Origin: Nocardia paucivorans NBRC 100373
GTDB taxonomy: Bacteria > Actinomycetota > Actinomycetes > Mycobacteriales > Mycobacteriaceae
DNA length: 64,000 nt
Direction of reading: 5' to 3'
NCBI RefSeq assembly: GCF_000308675.1
Contig: NZ_BAGE01000127.1
Span: forward strand, 37,481-101,480
In this document: in pieces, positions 42,634 through 49,785 of the stretch
Numbering within the stretch: position 1 is the first letter of the stretch
How the letters are laid out: the number at the start of each line of letters is the position of its first letter
Program-made: the position numbers and the translations under genes
Notes under the pieces: generated by a model
What the model saw: only the letters and a program-made list of their open reading frames with translations
The model's database searches: none
Told to the model about the DNA's origin: nothing

Positions 42634-43656
42634 ATGTTGATCGGCGAGGTTTCGCGACGCTCCGGCGTCAGCAGCCGCATGCTGCGCCATTACGACGCGC
42701 TGGGGTTGGTGAAACCGACCGGCCGCACGTCCGGCGGTTACCGCGAATACTCCGCCGACGATATCCGTCGCCTTTTTCAGGTCGAATGTCTGCGAACCCT
42801 GGGATTGTCGCTGCACGAGGCGAAGCGGGCCCTGGACGATCCCGATTTCGCGCCCGCCGATCTGGTGAAAGAGCTCATCCGACACACGCGCGCCCGGATC
42901 GCCGCCGAAACGGATCTGCTCAGGAAACTCGAGCGCGTCGATGTGGCCGCACCGGCGCAGTGGGAGGACGTCATGGGTATTGTCACCGTGCTCCGCGCGC
43001 TCGAATCGGACTCCGGATCGCTTCGGCAACAAGCGGTTCTGGCGCGACACGAGAGCGTGTCGTTGCCCGTCGAGGCACTGGTCGAAGCAGCGCTGTCGGA
43101 GGAGGATCCGTATGTCGCCGGAGCGCTGCGGTGGTCGTTGGCACGGGCGGCGGATGCGGCGTTGACGGACTTGGCCGCCGGTTTGGATTCCCCGACGGTC
43201 GAGGTCCGGCGTCGTGCGATCTCCGCGATAGCGGCGGTACCCGGTTCGGAGGCGACGGTATTGCTGAGGAAGGGTCTGCGGGACAGGGATGTGGGGGTGC
43301 GTGATCGGGCCGCCGTGGCCCTGGGTTCCCGACATGGCGTCGAGGCGATACCTGCTCTCCTCGAGATGGTCGTGGTGGGGCGATCCGATGTCGAGGCCGC
43401 CGAGGTACTGGGATTACTGGCCCAGGCCACAGAGGTGGCCGACGACATTGTGGGGGCCATGCTGGACAGGTTCGGCAGCACCGACGACGACCCGACGCGT
43501 TTGCGGATCACGCAGGCGCTCGCCGAGATTCCGGGCGTTGGGGCGCGGGAGGCCCTTGTCGGTCTCACCGTTGACGACGACCGGGTGATCGCGGCGACCG
43601 CGTCCGCGATCATCCAGGTTCGAGACCGCCGGAAACGGCGCGGAATTCGCGAGTGA
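42634..43656 (+). CDS. MerR regulator fused to HEAT repeats, 340 aa
   Basis: Residues 1-70 are a MerR HTH (MLIGEVSRRSGVSSRMLRHYDALGLVKPTGRTSGGYREYSADDIRR), then a dimer helix to about 105. From about 110 to 330 come HEAT repeats: SGSLRQQAVLARHESVSLPV, PYVAGALRWSLARAADAALT, VEVRRRAISAIAAVPGSEAT, VGVRDRAAVALGSRHGVEAI. MerR proteins with a HEAT scaffold instead of a ligand pocket probably take input from a protein partner, most simply the HEAT protein encoded just upstream. The operon has a MerR-type promoter, so it should be autoregulated. Confidence 0.85.
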   Translation: MLIGEVSRRSGVSSRMLRHYDALGLVKPTGRTSGGYREYSADDIRRLFQVECLRTLGLSLHEAKRALDDPDFAPADLVKELIRHTRARIAAETDLLRKLERVDVAAPAQWEDVMGIVTVLRALESDSGSLRQQAVLARHESVSLPVEALVEAALSEEDPYVAGALRWSLARAADAALTDLAAGLDSPTVEVRRRAISAIAAVPGSEATVLLRKGLRDRDVGVRDRAAVALGSRHGVEAIPALLEMVVVGRSDVEAAEVLGLLAQATEVADDIVGAMLDRFGSTDDDPTRLRITQALAEIPGVGAREALVGLTVDDDRVIAATASAIIQVRDRRKRRGIRE

Positions 43657-43697
43657 TCCGCGCACGATCACCGCGGATATCACACGCCTTGTTCGTG

Positions 43698-44357
43698 TCA
43701 CGGCCACCCCGGGCCGGGATGGTGTCGATTCGCCCGGACCAGGGGGAGGAATACCAGGTCGACGATCTCGGTGATCGTCTCGTCCGTGACGGGGACCCCG
43801 ACATTCATGGTGAGCTCATTGCGCAACAGTGCGATGGGGACGGTCGCGATACGGGGGATCAGTGATTCCGGGCGAGCTTCGCCTCGGGCGACGGCGCGGG
43901 CCAGGATGGTCGACATGATGCCGGGCTCGGTCTGGGTGAATTCTCGACGCAGTCCGGCGAGCAGCTCCGGTTCGTGTTGCGCGTCCGCCATCAGACCGTG
44001 GACGATGCTCGCCCCGACCGGTGAGCGCACTCGATCCGCGGCCGCGCGGAGCAGTTCGATCACATCCGAGCGCAGGTCGCCCGTATTCGGGATGGCCTCC
44101 GGGCGGGCGACCATCTGTTTGTAGGCGGCGAACGCCAGCGCCGTGCGGCTCGGCCAGCGCCGGTAGATCACCGTCTTGTTCGTGCCCGCGCGGGCGGCGA
44201 CCCGGTCCATGGTGAACCCTTCGTACCCACGTTCCCGTAGTTCGTCCACCGCCGCATCGAGGACCGCCCGTTCGACTTCCGCGCTGCTGCGTCGGGGTCG
44301 CCGGGACTCACCGGTGGTGGGCCCTGCCTCGTCATTCGACGTCTGTCGCGAACCCAT
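43698..44357 (-). CDS. TetR-family transcriptional regulator, 219 aa
   Basis: ATG 44357 behind GGAGGATC (MGSRQTSNDEAGPTTGESRR). The HTH is AAVDELRERGYEGFTMDRVAARAGTNKTVIYRRWPSRTALAF (about 34-80). The C-terminal part has the TetR_C_16-like pattern (FTQTEPGIMSTILARAVARGEARPE). It faces a membrane-protein operon across two tandem palindromes and should repress that operon and itself. Confidence 0.85.
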   Translation of the reverse strand: MGSRQTSNDEAGPTTGESRRPRRSSAEVERAVLDAAVDELRERGYEGFTMDRVAARAGTNKTVIYRRWPSRTALAFAAYKQMVARPEAIPNTGDLRSDVIELLRAAADRVRSPVGASIVHGLMADAQHEPELLAGLRREFTQTEPGIMSTILARAVARGEARPESLIPRIATVPIALLRNELTMNVGVPVTDETITEIVDLVFLPLVRANRHHPGPGWP

Positions 44358-44425
44358 ACCGATCCTCCGTGCCACTGGGAAACGCCTTATGGCCGTTTCC
44401 GTCAGCATCGTACTTGTCCACCGAT

Positions 44426-44464
44426 AGGTACTTACAGTACCTTATCTAGGTACTGGGAGTATCT
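44426..44464. promoter_or_regulatory. tandem TetR-type operators between TetR and the membrane-protein operon
   Basis: AGGTACT-TAC-AGTACCT (44426-44442) is perfect. AGGTACT-GGG-AGTATCT (44448-44464) has one mismatch. Their centres are 22 bp apart, two helical turns, so two dimers would bind on one face. Confidence 0.75.
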
Positions 44465-44486
44465 ATCTGCTCGGATCGGAGAAGTT

Positions 44487-44654
44487 ATGGCAGTCCGTCT
44501 GGCCCTCGGCGGCGTTGTCCTGATCGTCATCGGTGTGCTGGGTATCGGGAGATTCGGTGCGTACGCCTCCGTGGCCGGAGCCCTCGCGGTCATCGTGGCC
44601 TGCATCGCCTGGGGCGTCACGAGGAAGGGGGAGGCGTCGTGTACGCGCAAGTGA
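44487..44654 (+). CDS. small membrane protein, 55 aa
   Basis: ATG 44487 opens MAVRLALGGVVLIVIGVLGI and encodes two membrane helices separated by a short loop (GRFGAYASVAGALAVIVACI). The tail TRKGEASCTRK is basic. The stop overlaps the start of the next gene (GTG 44639), so both are translated together under the TetR operators. No family recognised. Confidence 0.6.
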   Translation: MAVRLALGGVVLIVIGVLGIGRFGAYASVAGALAVIVACIAWGVTRKGEASCTRK

Positions 44655-45262
44655 CCCCGGGGATGCGGGCGCTGGTGCCGAGTCTCGTGCTCAACGGTGC
44701 CGTTCCGCTGCTCGTCTATTTGCTCGCCCGGCCTCATCTGGGCAGTGACGTCGTCGCCTTGGCCATCGCCATGGCAGTTCCCGTTTTCTGCACCATCGCC
44801 TCGTTCGCCCGGCGCCGCAAACCGGATGTCATCGGGATCATCGCTGTTGCCGCGTTCGGTATCGCGCTGTGCGCCGTGCTGTTGTCCGGGGGCGATCCGT
44901 TCGTGCTCGAACTTCAGGAGGCCGTCGTCACGGGACCGATCGGACTGGTCTTCCTGATCTCGGTCGCGCTACGCCGACCGGCGCTCCTCGCGATCGTGCG
45001 GCTGTTGAAGCGGCCGAGTCCTGGGGCGGTCGACGTGGTGACCGAACAGCGTCGTCACCACGTGTTCACCGTGCTCACCACGATCATGGGCGTCACCTTC
45101 GTCGTCCATGCCCTCGCGTTGACGGTTCTGGCGCTGCTGCTTTCCAGTGCCCAGGTCCTGGTGCTGTCCCGACCGGTGGGGCTGACGATCATCGGGCTGG
45201 GATTCGTGATCCTGCTCTGGTACCGCGGTCGAATGCCGCGCGATGTCGTCGAGGCCGGGTGA
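44639..45262 (+). CDS. VC0807-like polytopic membrane protein
   Basis: GTG 44639 with GGGGGAGG upstream; 207 residues with about six membrane helices (LVPSLVLNGAVPLLVYLLAR, VIGIIAVAAFGIALCAVLLS, TVLTTIMGVTFVVHALALTV, VGLTIIGLGFVILLWY). The helix pattern and FVLELQEAVVTGPIGLVFLIS are those of the VC0807/DUF3159-like family of unknown function (intracellular septation-protein-like). It lies in the TetR-controlled operon and is followed by a glycoside hydrolase-like gene. Confidence 0.7.
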   Translation: MYAQVTPGMRALVPSLVLNGAVPLLVYLLARPHLGSDVVALAIAMAVPVFCTIASFARRRKPDVIGIIAVAAFGIALCAVLLSGGDPFVLELQEAVVTGPIGLVFLISVALRRPALLAIVRLLKRPSPGAVDVVTEQRRHHVFTVLTTIMGVTFVVHALALTVLALLLSSAQVLVLSRPVGLTIIGLGFVILLWYRGRMPRDVVEAG

Positions 45263-45315
45263 ACTCCGGTCGCCCGCCGTACCCGAAATCTCCGGGACAC
45301 CATGAGAGGCCACCC

Positions 45316-46755
45316 ATGCCCGCATTCCCCCTCCCCGGCATCCGGCTGGGGCTCTGCCGAGGCGTCGGTTACGGGCTGCTGGACCGCGCCGAACCCATCA
45401 TGCCCGCCATACGTTCGTTGGGAGCCCGACTGGTGCGGGTCAACCTGTACTGGTCGCAAATCGAGCCGGAACCGGGGCGGTTCACCTGGGACACCGTCGA
45501 CACGCTGCTCGAACAGCTCGACGGCGACGAGGAGGTGTGGGTCACGGTGTGCTCGAGTTCGCCGTGGGCGACACGGCATACGACCCGCTTCCTGCCGTCC
45601 TCGCCGGCGGTGGAGCTCGCGGACTACCGGCGTTTCGTGCGAGCTCTCGTCCGGCGTTGCCGCGGCGCAGTTCGATACTGGCAGTGCGAGAACGAGCCCT
45701 GTGTGCCGTTGCTGTGGGCCGGTGAGGCCGAGGAGTACCTGTCTCAGCTCGCCGTTTTCGCCGCAGAGGTCCGCTCCGAGGCGCCGGATACGCTCGTCGT
45801 GCTCGGCGGTGCCGTCCCCACCGCGATATTCGCCGAGGAATCCGGCGGCAACGAACGGTGGGCCGAATACCTGGCCCGAATCGTTCGGGAGGGGGACGGT
45901 CTCTTCGACCTTTTCGACCTGCATCCCTATGGCGACCCCTACGCCATTCCGGCCCTGGTGCGGGCGTGTGAGAACTTCATGGCCACGCACGGCACCGTCA
46001 AACCGATCGTCGTCGGTGAACACAACGGGCCGATGCCCACCGCTTTTCCCGAGAACCGTCCCCATCTCGCCGAGGTCGTCACCGAATACCGGAGTACCTT
46101 CCTCGGGCACACGTCCTTGTCCAACGGTGGCCTGGACCCGGACCGAAAAGATCTCGGTAGGGAAAGTCCCGCCATGGTCCGGCTCTACGAACGAATGGCA
46201 GAGCTGCCACCGACCTTGCGGATGTTCATGGCCGGCCGCTCCACCGAGCTCGAGCGTGAGCTGCACCGGATTCTCCGCGAAGAGTTGGTGATCCGCACCG
46301 TGCTCCTGTTGGCGAGTGGGATCGGCCGTATCGCCTGCTATCAACTGGCGCCCGAGTCACGAGAGGCCGGTAGTCACCTGCACATGCGGTCGCTCATGTT
46401 CGACGCGTTCGCGTTGATGGACTACGAGGGCGACGCGATAGCCCGCCGCCGCCCCGCGGCCGAGACATTCGCAATGCCGGCGAGAGAATTGGGTGACGCC
46501 ACCGAGGTTCGCCGACGATCCGTGCCGGATACGCCCGGTATCCATCTGTTCGAGGTCCGTCGCAGGACGCGTGGCCCGCTCCACGTCGCGTGGCGACGCG
46601 ACAAGGGCACGGCGCCTATCACCTCGCGTTCCTCGGGCCCGATCACCGCGTTCGACGCACTCGGCGAGAATGTGCCCGTTTCGCGGCAGGGGAACGATTT
46701 CCGCATACCGGTCTCCGCCACACCGGTCTTCTTCGGCGGTGAAGTGGGGCGGTAG
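45316..46755 (+). CDS. TIM-barrel glycoside hydrolase-like protein, 479 aa
   Basis: ATG 45316 behind GAGAGG; upstream in-frame sequence is non-coding. The barrel starts IRLGLCRGVGYGLLDRAEPI, with LGARLVRVNLYWSQIEPEPG and WVTVCSSSPWATRHTTRFLP. The acid/base is Glu127 in QCENEPC and the nucleophile candidate Glu235 in IVVGEHNG, the NEP...E arrangement of clan GH-A (GH5/GH39-like). There is no signal peptide, so it acts inside the cell or the specificity has changed. It is probably the last gene of the TetR-controlled operon. Confidence 0.75.
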   Translation: MPAFPLPGIRLGLCRGVGYGLLDRAEPIMPAIRSLGARLVRVNLYWSQIEPEPGRFTWDTVDTLLEQLDGDEEVWVTVCSSSPWATRHTTRFLPSSPAVELADYRRFVRALVRRCRGAVRYWQCENEPCVPLLWAGEAEEYLSQLAVFAAEVRSEAPDTLVVLGGAVPTAIFAEESGGNERWAEYLARIVREGDGLFDLFDLHPYGDPYAIPALVRACENFMATHGTVKPIVVGEHNGPMPTAFPENRPHLAEVVTEYRSTFLGHTSLSNGGLDPDRKDLGRESPAMVRLYERMAELPPTLRMFMAGRSTELERELHRILREELVIRTVLLLASGIGRIACYQLAPESREAGSHLHMRSLMFDAFALMDYEGDAIARRRPAAETFAMPARELGDATEVRRRSVPDTPGIHLFEVRRRTRGPLHVAWRRDKGTAPITSRSSGPITAFDALGENVPVSRQGNDFRIPVSATPVFFGGEVGR

Positions 46756-46759
46756 GTGG

Positions 46760-47095
46760 CTACACCTCGTGCTCGACCGTCACCGACGGGATATCCGGAA
46801 CCGCTCGGCAGGTGATGACATGGCCGTCGACCCCCTAGTGGTCGGTGAGCGCCTCGTCGACCCACATGGTGGCCCTGTCCTCGGTCGGTTTTCATGCAGG
46901 TGACGCAATTGCCGGACTTGCAGCAGGACGGGGTATCCGGCCCGCTCCGAGGGCGTTTTCCAACAAGGTTTCGCCCTCGTGGCGGGGAATCGGCTTCTTC
47001 GTGCGGCCGAGCAGGATTGTCACCGTGCCCTGTGCAGACGTCGGGGGCCGGGAGCGCGGTGGTGAAGATGGCCGAGGTACGGTCGTGGTCGCCGC
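46760..47095 (-). pseudogene. remnant of a reductase: C-terminal 2Fe-2S ferredoxin domain
   Basis: Across three minus frames one reads SAIFTTALPAPD, TVTILLGRTKKPIPRHEGET with LLENALGAGR, then CCKSGNCVTCM (the plant-type 2Fe-2S cluster cysteines), then MWVDEALTDH, stop, GVDGHVITCRAVPDIPSVTV ending at the TAG before the glycosidase. This is the C-terminal ferredoxin domain of a KshB/Rv3230c-type oxidoreductase. At least two frameshifts and one stop disable it. It is directly downstream of the acyl-ACP desaturase gene. Confidence 0.7.
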
Positions 47096-47101
47096 TTCGG
47101 G

Positions 47102-48103
47102 TCAGCGTCGGGCGTGTTCGCGGGCCAGGGCGCGATCGCGTTGTTCTTCGAACCGGGGAATCCGAACGTGTTCGAGGTCGTGCAGATAAGCGGCCAACCG
47201 GTCGCGGGCCTGTTCTCCACGCGGACCGAAGTCGTTGCGGTCGAAGATATTCCACTGCCGGATGACCGGCCGCAGGACTTCCTCCAGGTGTTGCCGCAGA
47301 TCGTAGATACCGTGTTTGGCCATGAGGACCCCGTTGCGGCGGAAGTTCGGCATACCGGTGCCGGGCATACGGAAGTTCTCCACGATCACATCGATCGCCT
47401 CGATGGCCTGATCGGGCACCAGGTCGAGAGCGGCGCCGCACATGGTGCGATAGAAGATCATGTGCAGGTTCTCGTCGGCCGCAATACGTTGCAGCATGCG
47501 GTCGGCGATCGGGTCCTCGCATACTGCGGCGGTATTGCGGTGACTGATCCGGGTGGCCAGCTCCTGGAAGGACACGTAGGCGACCGAGTACAGAAACCCC
47601 GCCCGATCGGCCGCGGCCGATTGATCGTCCGGTGCGGCGAAACCGTTGGTCATATGCGTCATGCGGTCGTGCTCCAGGGCGACGGGGTCGACACCGCGGG
47701 TGACGACGAGATAGTCGCGTAGGACGATGCTGTGGCGCGCTTCCTCGGCGGTCCAGCGGCCGACCCACGACCCCCACGCTCCGTCAGGGGAGAAGTTCTC
47801 GCTGATCTCGCGGTGGTAGGAGGGCAGATTGTCCTCGGTGAGCAGGTTCGTGACCAGTGCCGCCTTGGCCACCTCGGACAGCCGGGATTGTTCGGGATCC
47901 CAATCGACACCGCCGAGCAGCGCGAAATTGCGGCCCTCGTCCCACGGCACATAGTCGTGAGGATGCCACTCCTTGACCATGGACAGGTGCCGGTCGAGAG
48001 CCTGTCCCGCGACGGGTTCGAGTTCGGTGAGGATCTGCAACTGGGTAAGGTCACGCGCCAATGTCGTTGTTCGCCTTTCTCGTTCGGAAAACTCGCGGGA
48101 CAT
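47102..48103 (-). CDS. acyl-ACP desaturase (DesA-type, ferritin-like diiron)
   Basis: The 333 residues show the diiron motifs of stearoyl-ACP-type desaturases: EDNLPSYH, the EExxH of TAEEARHSIVLRDYL, and DENLHMIFYRTMCG, plus the N-terminal DLTQLQILTELEPVAG seen in mycobacterial DesA1/DesA2. These enzymes introduce a cis double bond in acyl-ACP during mycolic or unsaturated fatty acid synthesis and need electrons from a reductase/ferredoxin pair. A TTG at 48061 just before ARDLTQLQ is a possible true start. The reductase-like gene behind it is decayed. Confidence 0.85.
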   Translation of the reverse strand: MSREFSERERRTTTLARDLTQLQILTELEPVAGQALDRHLSMVKEWHPHDYVPWDEGRNFALLGGVDWDPEQSRLSEVAKAALVTNLLTEDNLPSYHREISENFSPDGAWGSWVGRWTAEEARHSIVLRDYLVVTRGVDPVALEHDRMTHMTNGFAAPDDQSAAADRAGFLYSVAYVSFQELATRISHRNTAAVCEDPIADRMLQRIAADENLHMIFYRTMCGAALDLVPDQAIEAIDVIVENFRMPGTGMPNFRRNGVLMAKHGIYDLRQHLEEVLRPVIRQWNIFDRNDFGPRGEQARDRLAAYLHDLEHVRIPRFEEQRDRALAREHARR

Positions 48104-48160
48104 GCAGGGGCTCGGCGCCGGCCCGGCTCGGTCGGGCGGGTCACCGAGGGGAGATACCGA

Positions 48161-48934
48161 TCAGGGGGTGGTGTCGCCGGTGGCGGGGGAAACGAGGGTG
48201 AGGTCGGAGTCGTAGCGGCGGTACAGCAGATGGCCACGGCCCGAGTCCGGGTCGGTATAGAAAAGGAATGGCAGGCCGTGCGCGCATACTCGGGCCACCG
48301 CTCGATCCTCGGTGAGCGCCGGGGCGGGACGGGGATTGATCGTCAACGGTCCCGGTCCGTCCGTGGCCGAACGGGGTGGGTGGACACTGTGTTGGCGGGC
48401 CAACCGCAGCCCGTGCGGCCCGGCCCGGTAGATGACGGCGTCCTCGCCGGTATCGGCATCGGTGAACAGGTGGGCGTCGTAATCCATTGCATCCAGCACT
48501 GTTGCGGCGGCCAACGGCCGTTCGACCGCCAAGGTAACCGATTTGCGGCGGGCCGGTTCTCCCGGTCCGAGAAAATCGAGGGGTCGTCGGGTCGGATCCG
48601 GCCATGGTCGCGGTTGCCACGGTGCCCGCAATGCCCGGATCTGCCGTTCCAGCCGTAGCACCACCGGTAGCGCATCGCCGGGACCGTGTGTCATCGTCTG
48701 GACCCGCGCCGGTGTCTCGTCGATACGTAGATTCACCTGGACCAGTAGGGGACCGTCATCGTGATCCGATCCGGTGATCCGCAGCCGGGCTCCGCCCGGG
48801 ACACGCTCGCGCCGCAGTAGTCGACCGACCGCACCGGCGAATCGCTCCCCCTCGAGCGACGGCACCCGGTCGTCGGCGAATACGACCACATCGGGAAACA
48901 AGGTCGACGACCACGTCTGTGACGCCTGGGACAT
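48161..48934 (-). CDS. ribosome hibernation factor with HPF/S30AE-type N-terminus and two C-terminal repeats (RafH-like)
   Basis: ATG 48934 behind GGAGGG gives 257 residues. The N-terminal half (VVVFADDRVPSLEGERFAGA, LLVQVNLRIDETPARVQTMT) fits an HPF-like domain. Two copies of the S30AE_C unit follow: VLDAMDYDAHLFTDADTGED then AVIYRAGPHGLRLARQ, and LPFLFYTDPDSGRGHLLYRR. That long form with a doubled C-terminal domain is the mycobacterial RafH type, which dimerises or silences ribosomes in hypoxia. A DosR-box-like sequence lies about 82 bases upstream. It precedes the desaturase gene. Confidence 0.75.
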   Translation of the reverse strand: MSQASQTWSSTLFPDVVVFADDRVPSLEGERFAGAVGRLLRRERVPGGARLRITGSDHDDGPLLVQVNLRIDETPARVQTMTHGPGDALPVVLRLERQIRALRAPWQPRPWPDPTRRPLDFLGPGEPARRKSVTLAVERPLAAATVLDAMDYDAHLFTDADTGEDAVIYRAGPHGLRLARQHSVHPPRSATDGPGPLTINPRPAPALTEDRAVARVCAHGLPFLFYTDPDSGRGHLLYRRYDSDLTLVSPATGDTTP

Positions 48935-49240
48935 CCCACCCTCCACTGTTCTCGATACGCCGAGTCCTCCGCCGGCGGCCACATCACTGTGGTCGCCGGG
49001 TGCGGCGCCCCACCAGGGTCCAAGGTCACAAGAATGCGTATTTCGATCATTTCTGTATTTCGCAGCCAGTGGATCCGATGGGGTGGAGGTGAACCGGTGC
49101 CGATGCGTCCCACACGGAGTCGGCTGTCGAAACCCTCCCGGCCCGAGGCGTGGCCATACCGGCCGTTTGTGCTGTTTGCTAAACTCCGCAATCAATATGC
49201 CGGTACCGATACCGGCCGTCGGCGGAAGGGAGTGGCTCGT
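48935..49240. other. divergent intergenic region with a DosR-box-like element
   Basis: About 300 bases between the RafH-like and ArsR genes. GGGTCCAAGGTCAC at 49016-49029 (reverse GTGACCTTGGACCC) matches about 10 of 14 positions of the mycobacterial DosR box as I recall it. Otherwise no gene; the in-frame extension of the ArsR gene here looks non-coding. Confidence 0.35.
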
Positions 49241-49570
49241 ATGCCGGGACTGCCGCAGCCGCTCTATCAGATGAAGGCCGACTTCTTCAAAACACTCGGC
49301 CACCCGGTGCGAATCAGGGTGCTCGAGCTGCTCAGTCAACGTGAGCACGCCGTCTCCGAGATGCTCGCCGAGATCGGTATCGAGGCGGCCAATCTATCCC
49401 AGCAACTGTCCATCCTGCGTCGGGCCGGTCTGGTCACCGCCCGCCGGGAAGGATTGTCGGTGACCTACGAACTCACCACCCCCGAGGTCGCCCAACTGCT
49501 CGCGACCGCCCGCGCCATTCTCACCGGTGTCGTGGCCGGCCAGGCCGAAGCGCTGGAACGGCCCGCGTAA
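49241..49570 (+). CDS. ArsR-family transcriptional regulator, 109 aa
   Basis: ATG 49241 with GGAAGGGAG upstream. Winged HTH: MKADFFKTLGHPVRIRVLELLSQREHAVSEMLAEIGIEAANLSQQLSILRRAGLVTARREGLSVTYEL. It lacks the metal-binding Cys of ArsR/SmtB, so it responds to another cue. It lies 95 bases before a short ORF coupled to a SulP transporter, which it probably controls. The same ArsR-SulP pairing is common in mycobacteria and relatives. Confidence 0.9.
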   Translation: MPGLPQPLYQMKADFFKTLGHPVRIRVLELLSQREHAVSEMLAEIGIEAANLSQQLSILRRAGLVTARREGLSVTYELTTPEVAQLLATARAILTGVVAGQAEALERPA

Positions 49571-49665
49571 CCGGATCCGCGTATGCGAAGGGGTGTGTGC
49601 TACGACACTGATTGCAGTTTTTCTAAAATGAATACCTCGTTATTTTCAAGAAGAGGAATACCGTT

Positions 49666-49785
49666 GTGATCACCTACCCCATCGGGCCTGCGCGGATGTC
49701 GACCGTTCGTGTGGACCTCCCGGCTCGAGTGGTCGAGGTCGCCCGACCCGCGGTGTCGAAGTCGGAACCGGTGAAAACCCGATGA
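49666..49785 (+). CDS. 39-codon leader ORF coupled to the SulP gene
   Basis: GTG 49666, with AAGAGGA eight bases before it, encodes MITYPIGPARMSTVRVDLPA and a further 19 residues to a TGA that overlaps the SulP ATG (ATGA at 49782-49785). Third positions are G/C-rich. It could be a translated leader that couples SulP synthesis or a small functional protein. No homologue is recognised. Confidence 0.5.
   Translation: MITYPIGPARMSTVRVDLPARVVEVARPAVSKSEPVKTR

Noticed and set aside
44869..45315. N-terminal extension of the glycosidase frame
   Set aside because: It overlaps the VC0807-like gene in another frame and is Arg/Gly-rich without family motifs; ATG 45316 starts the barrel sequence.
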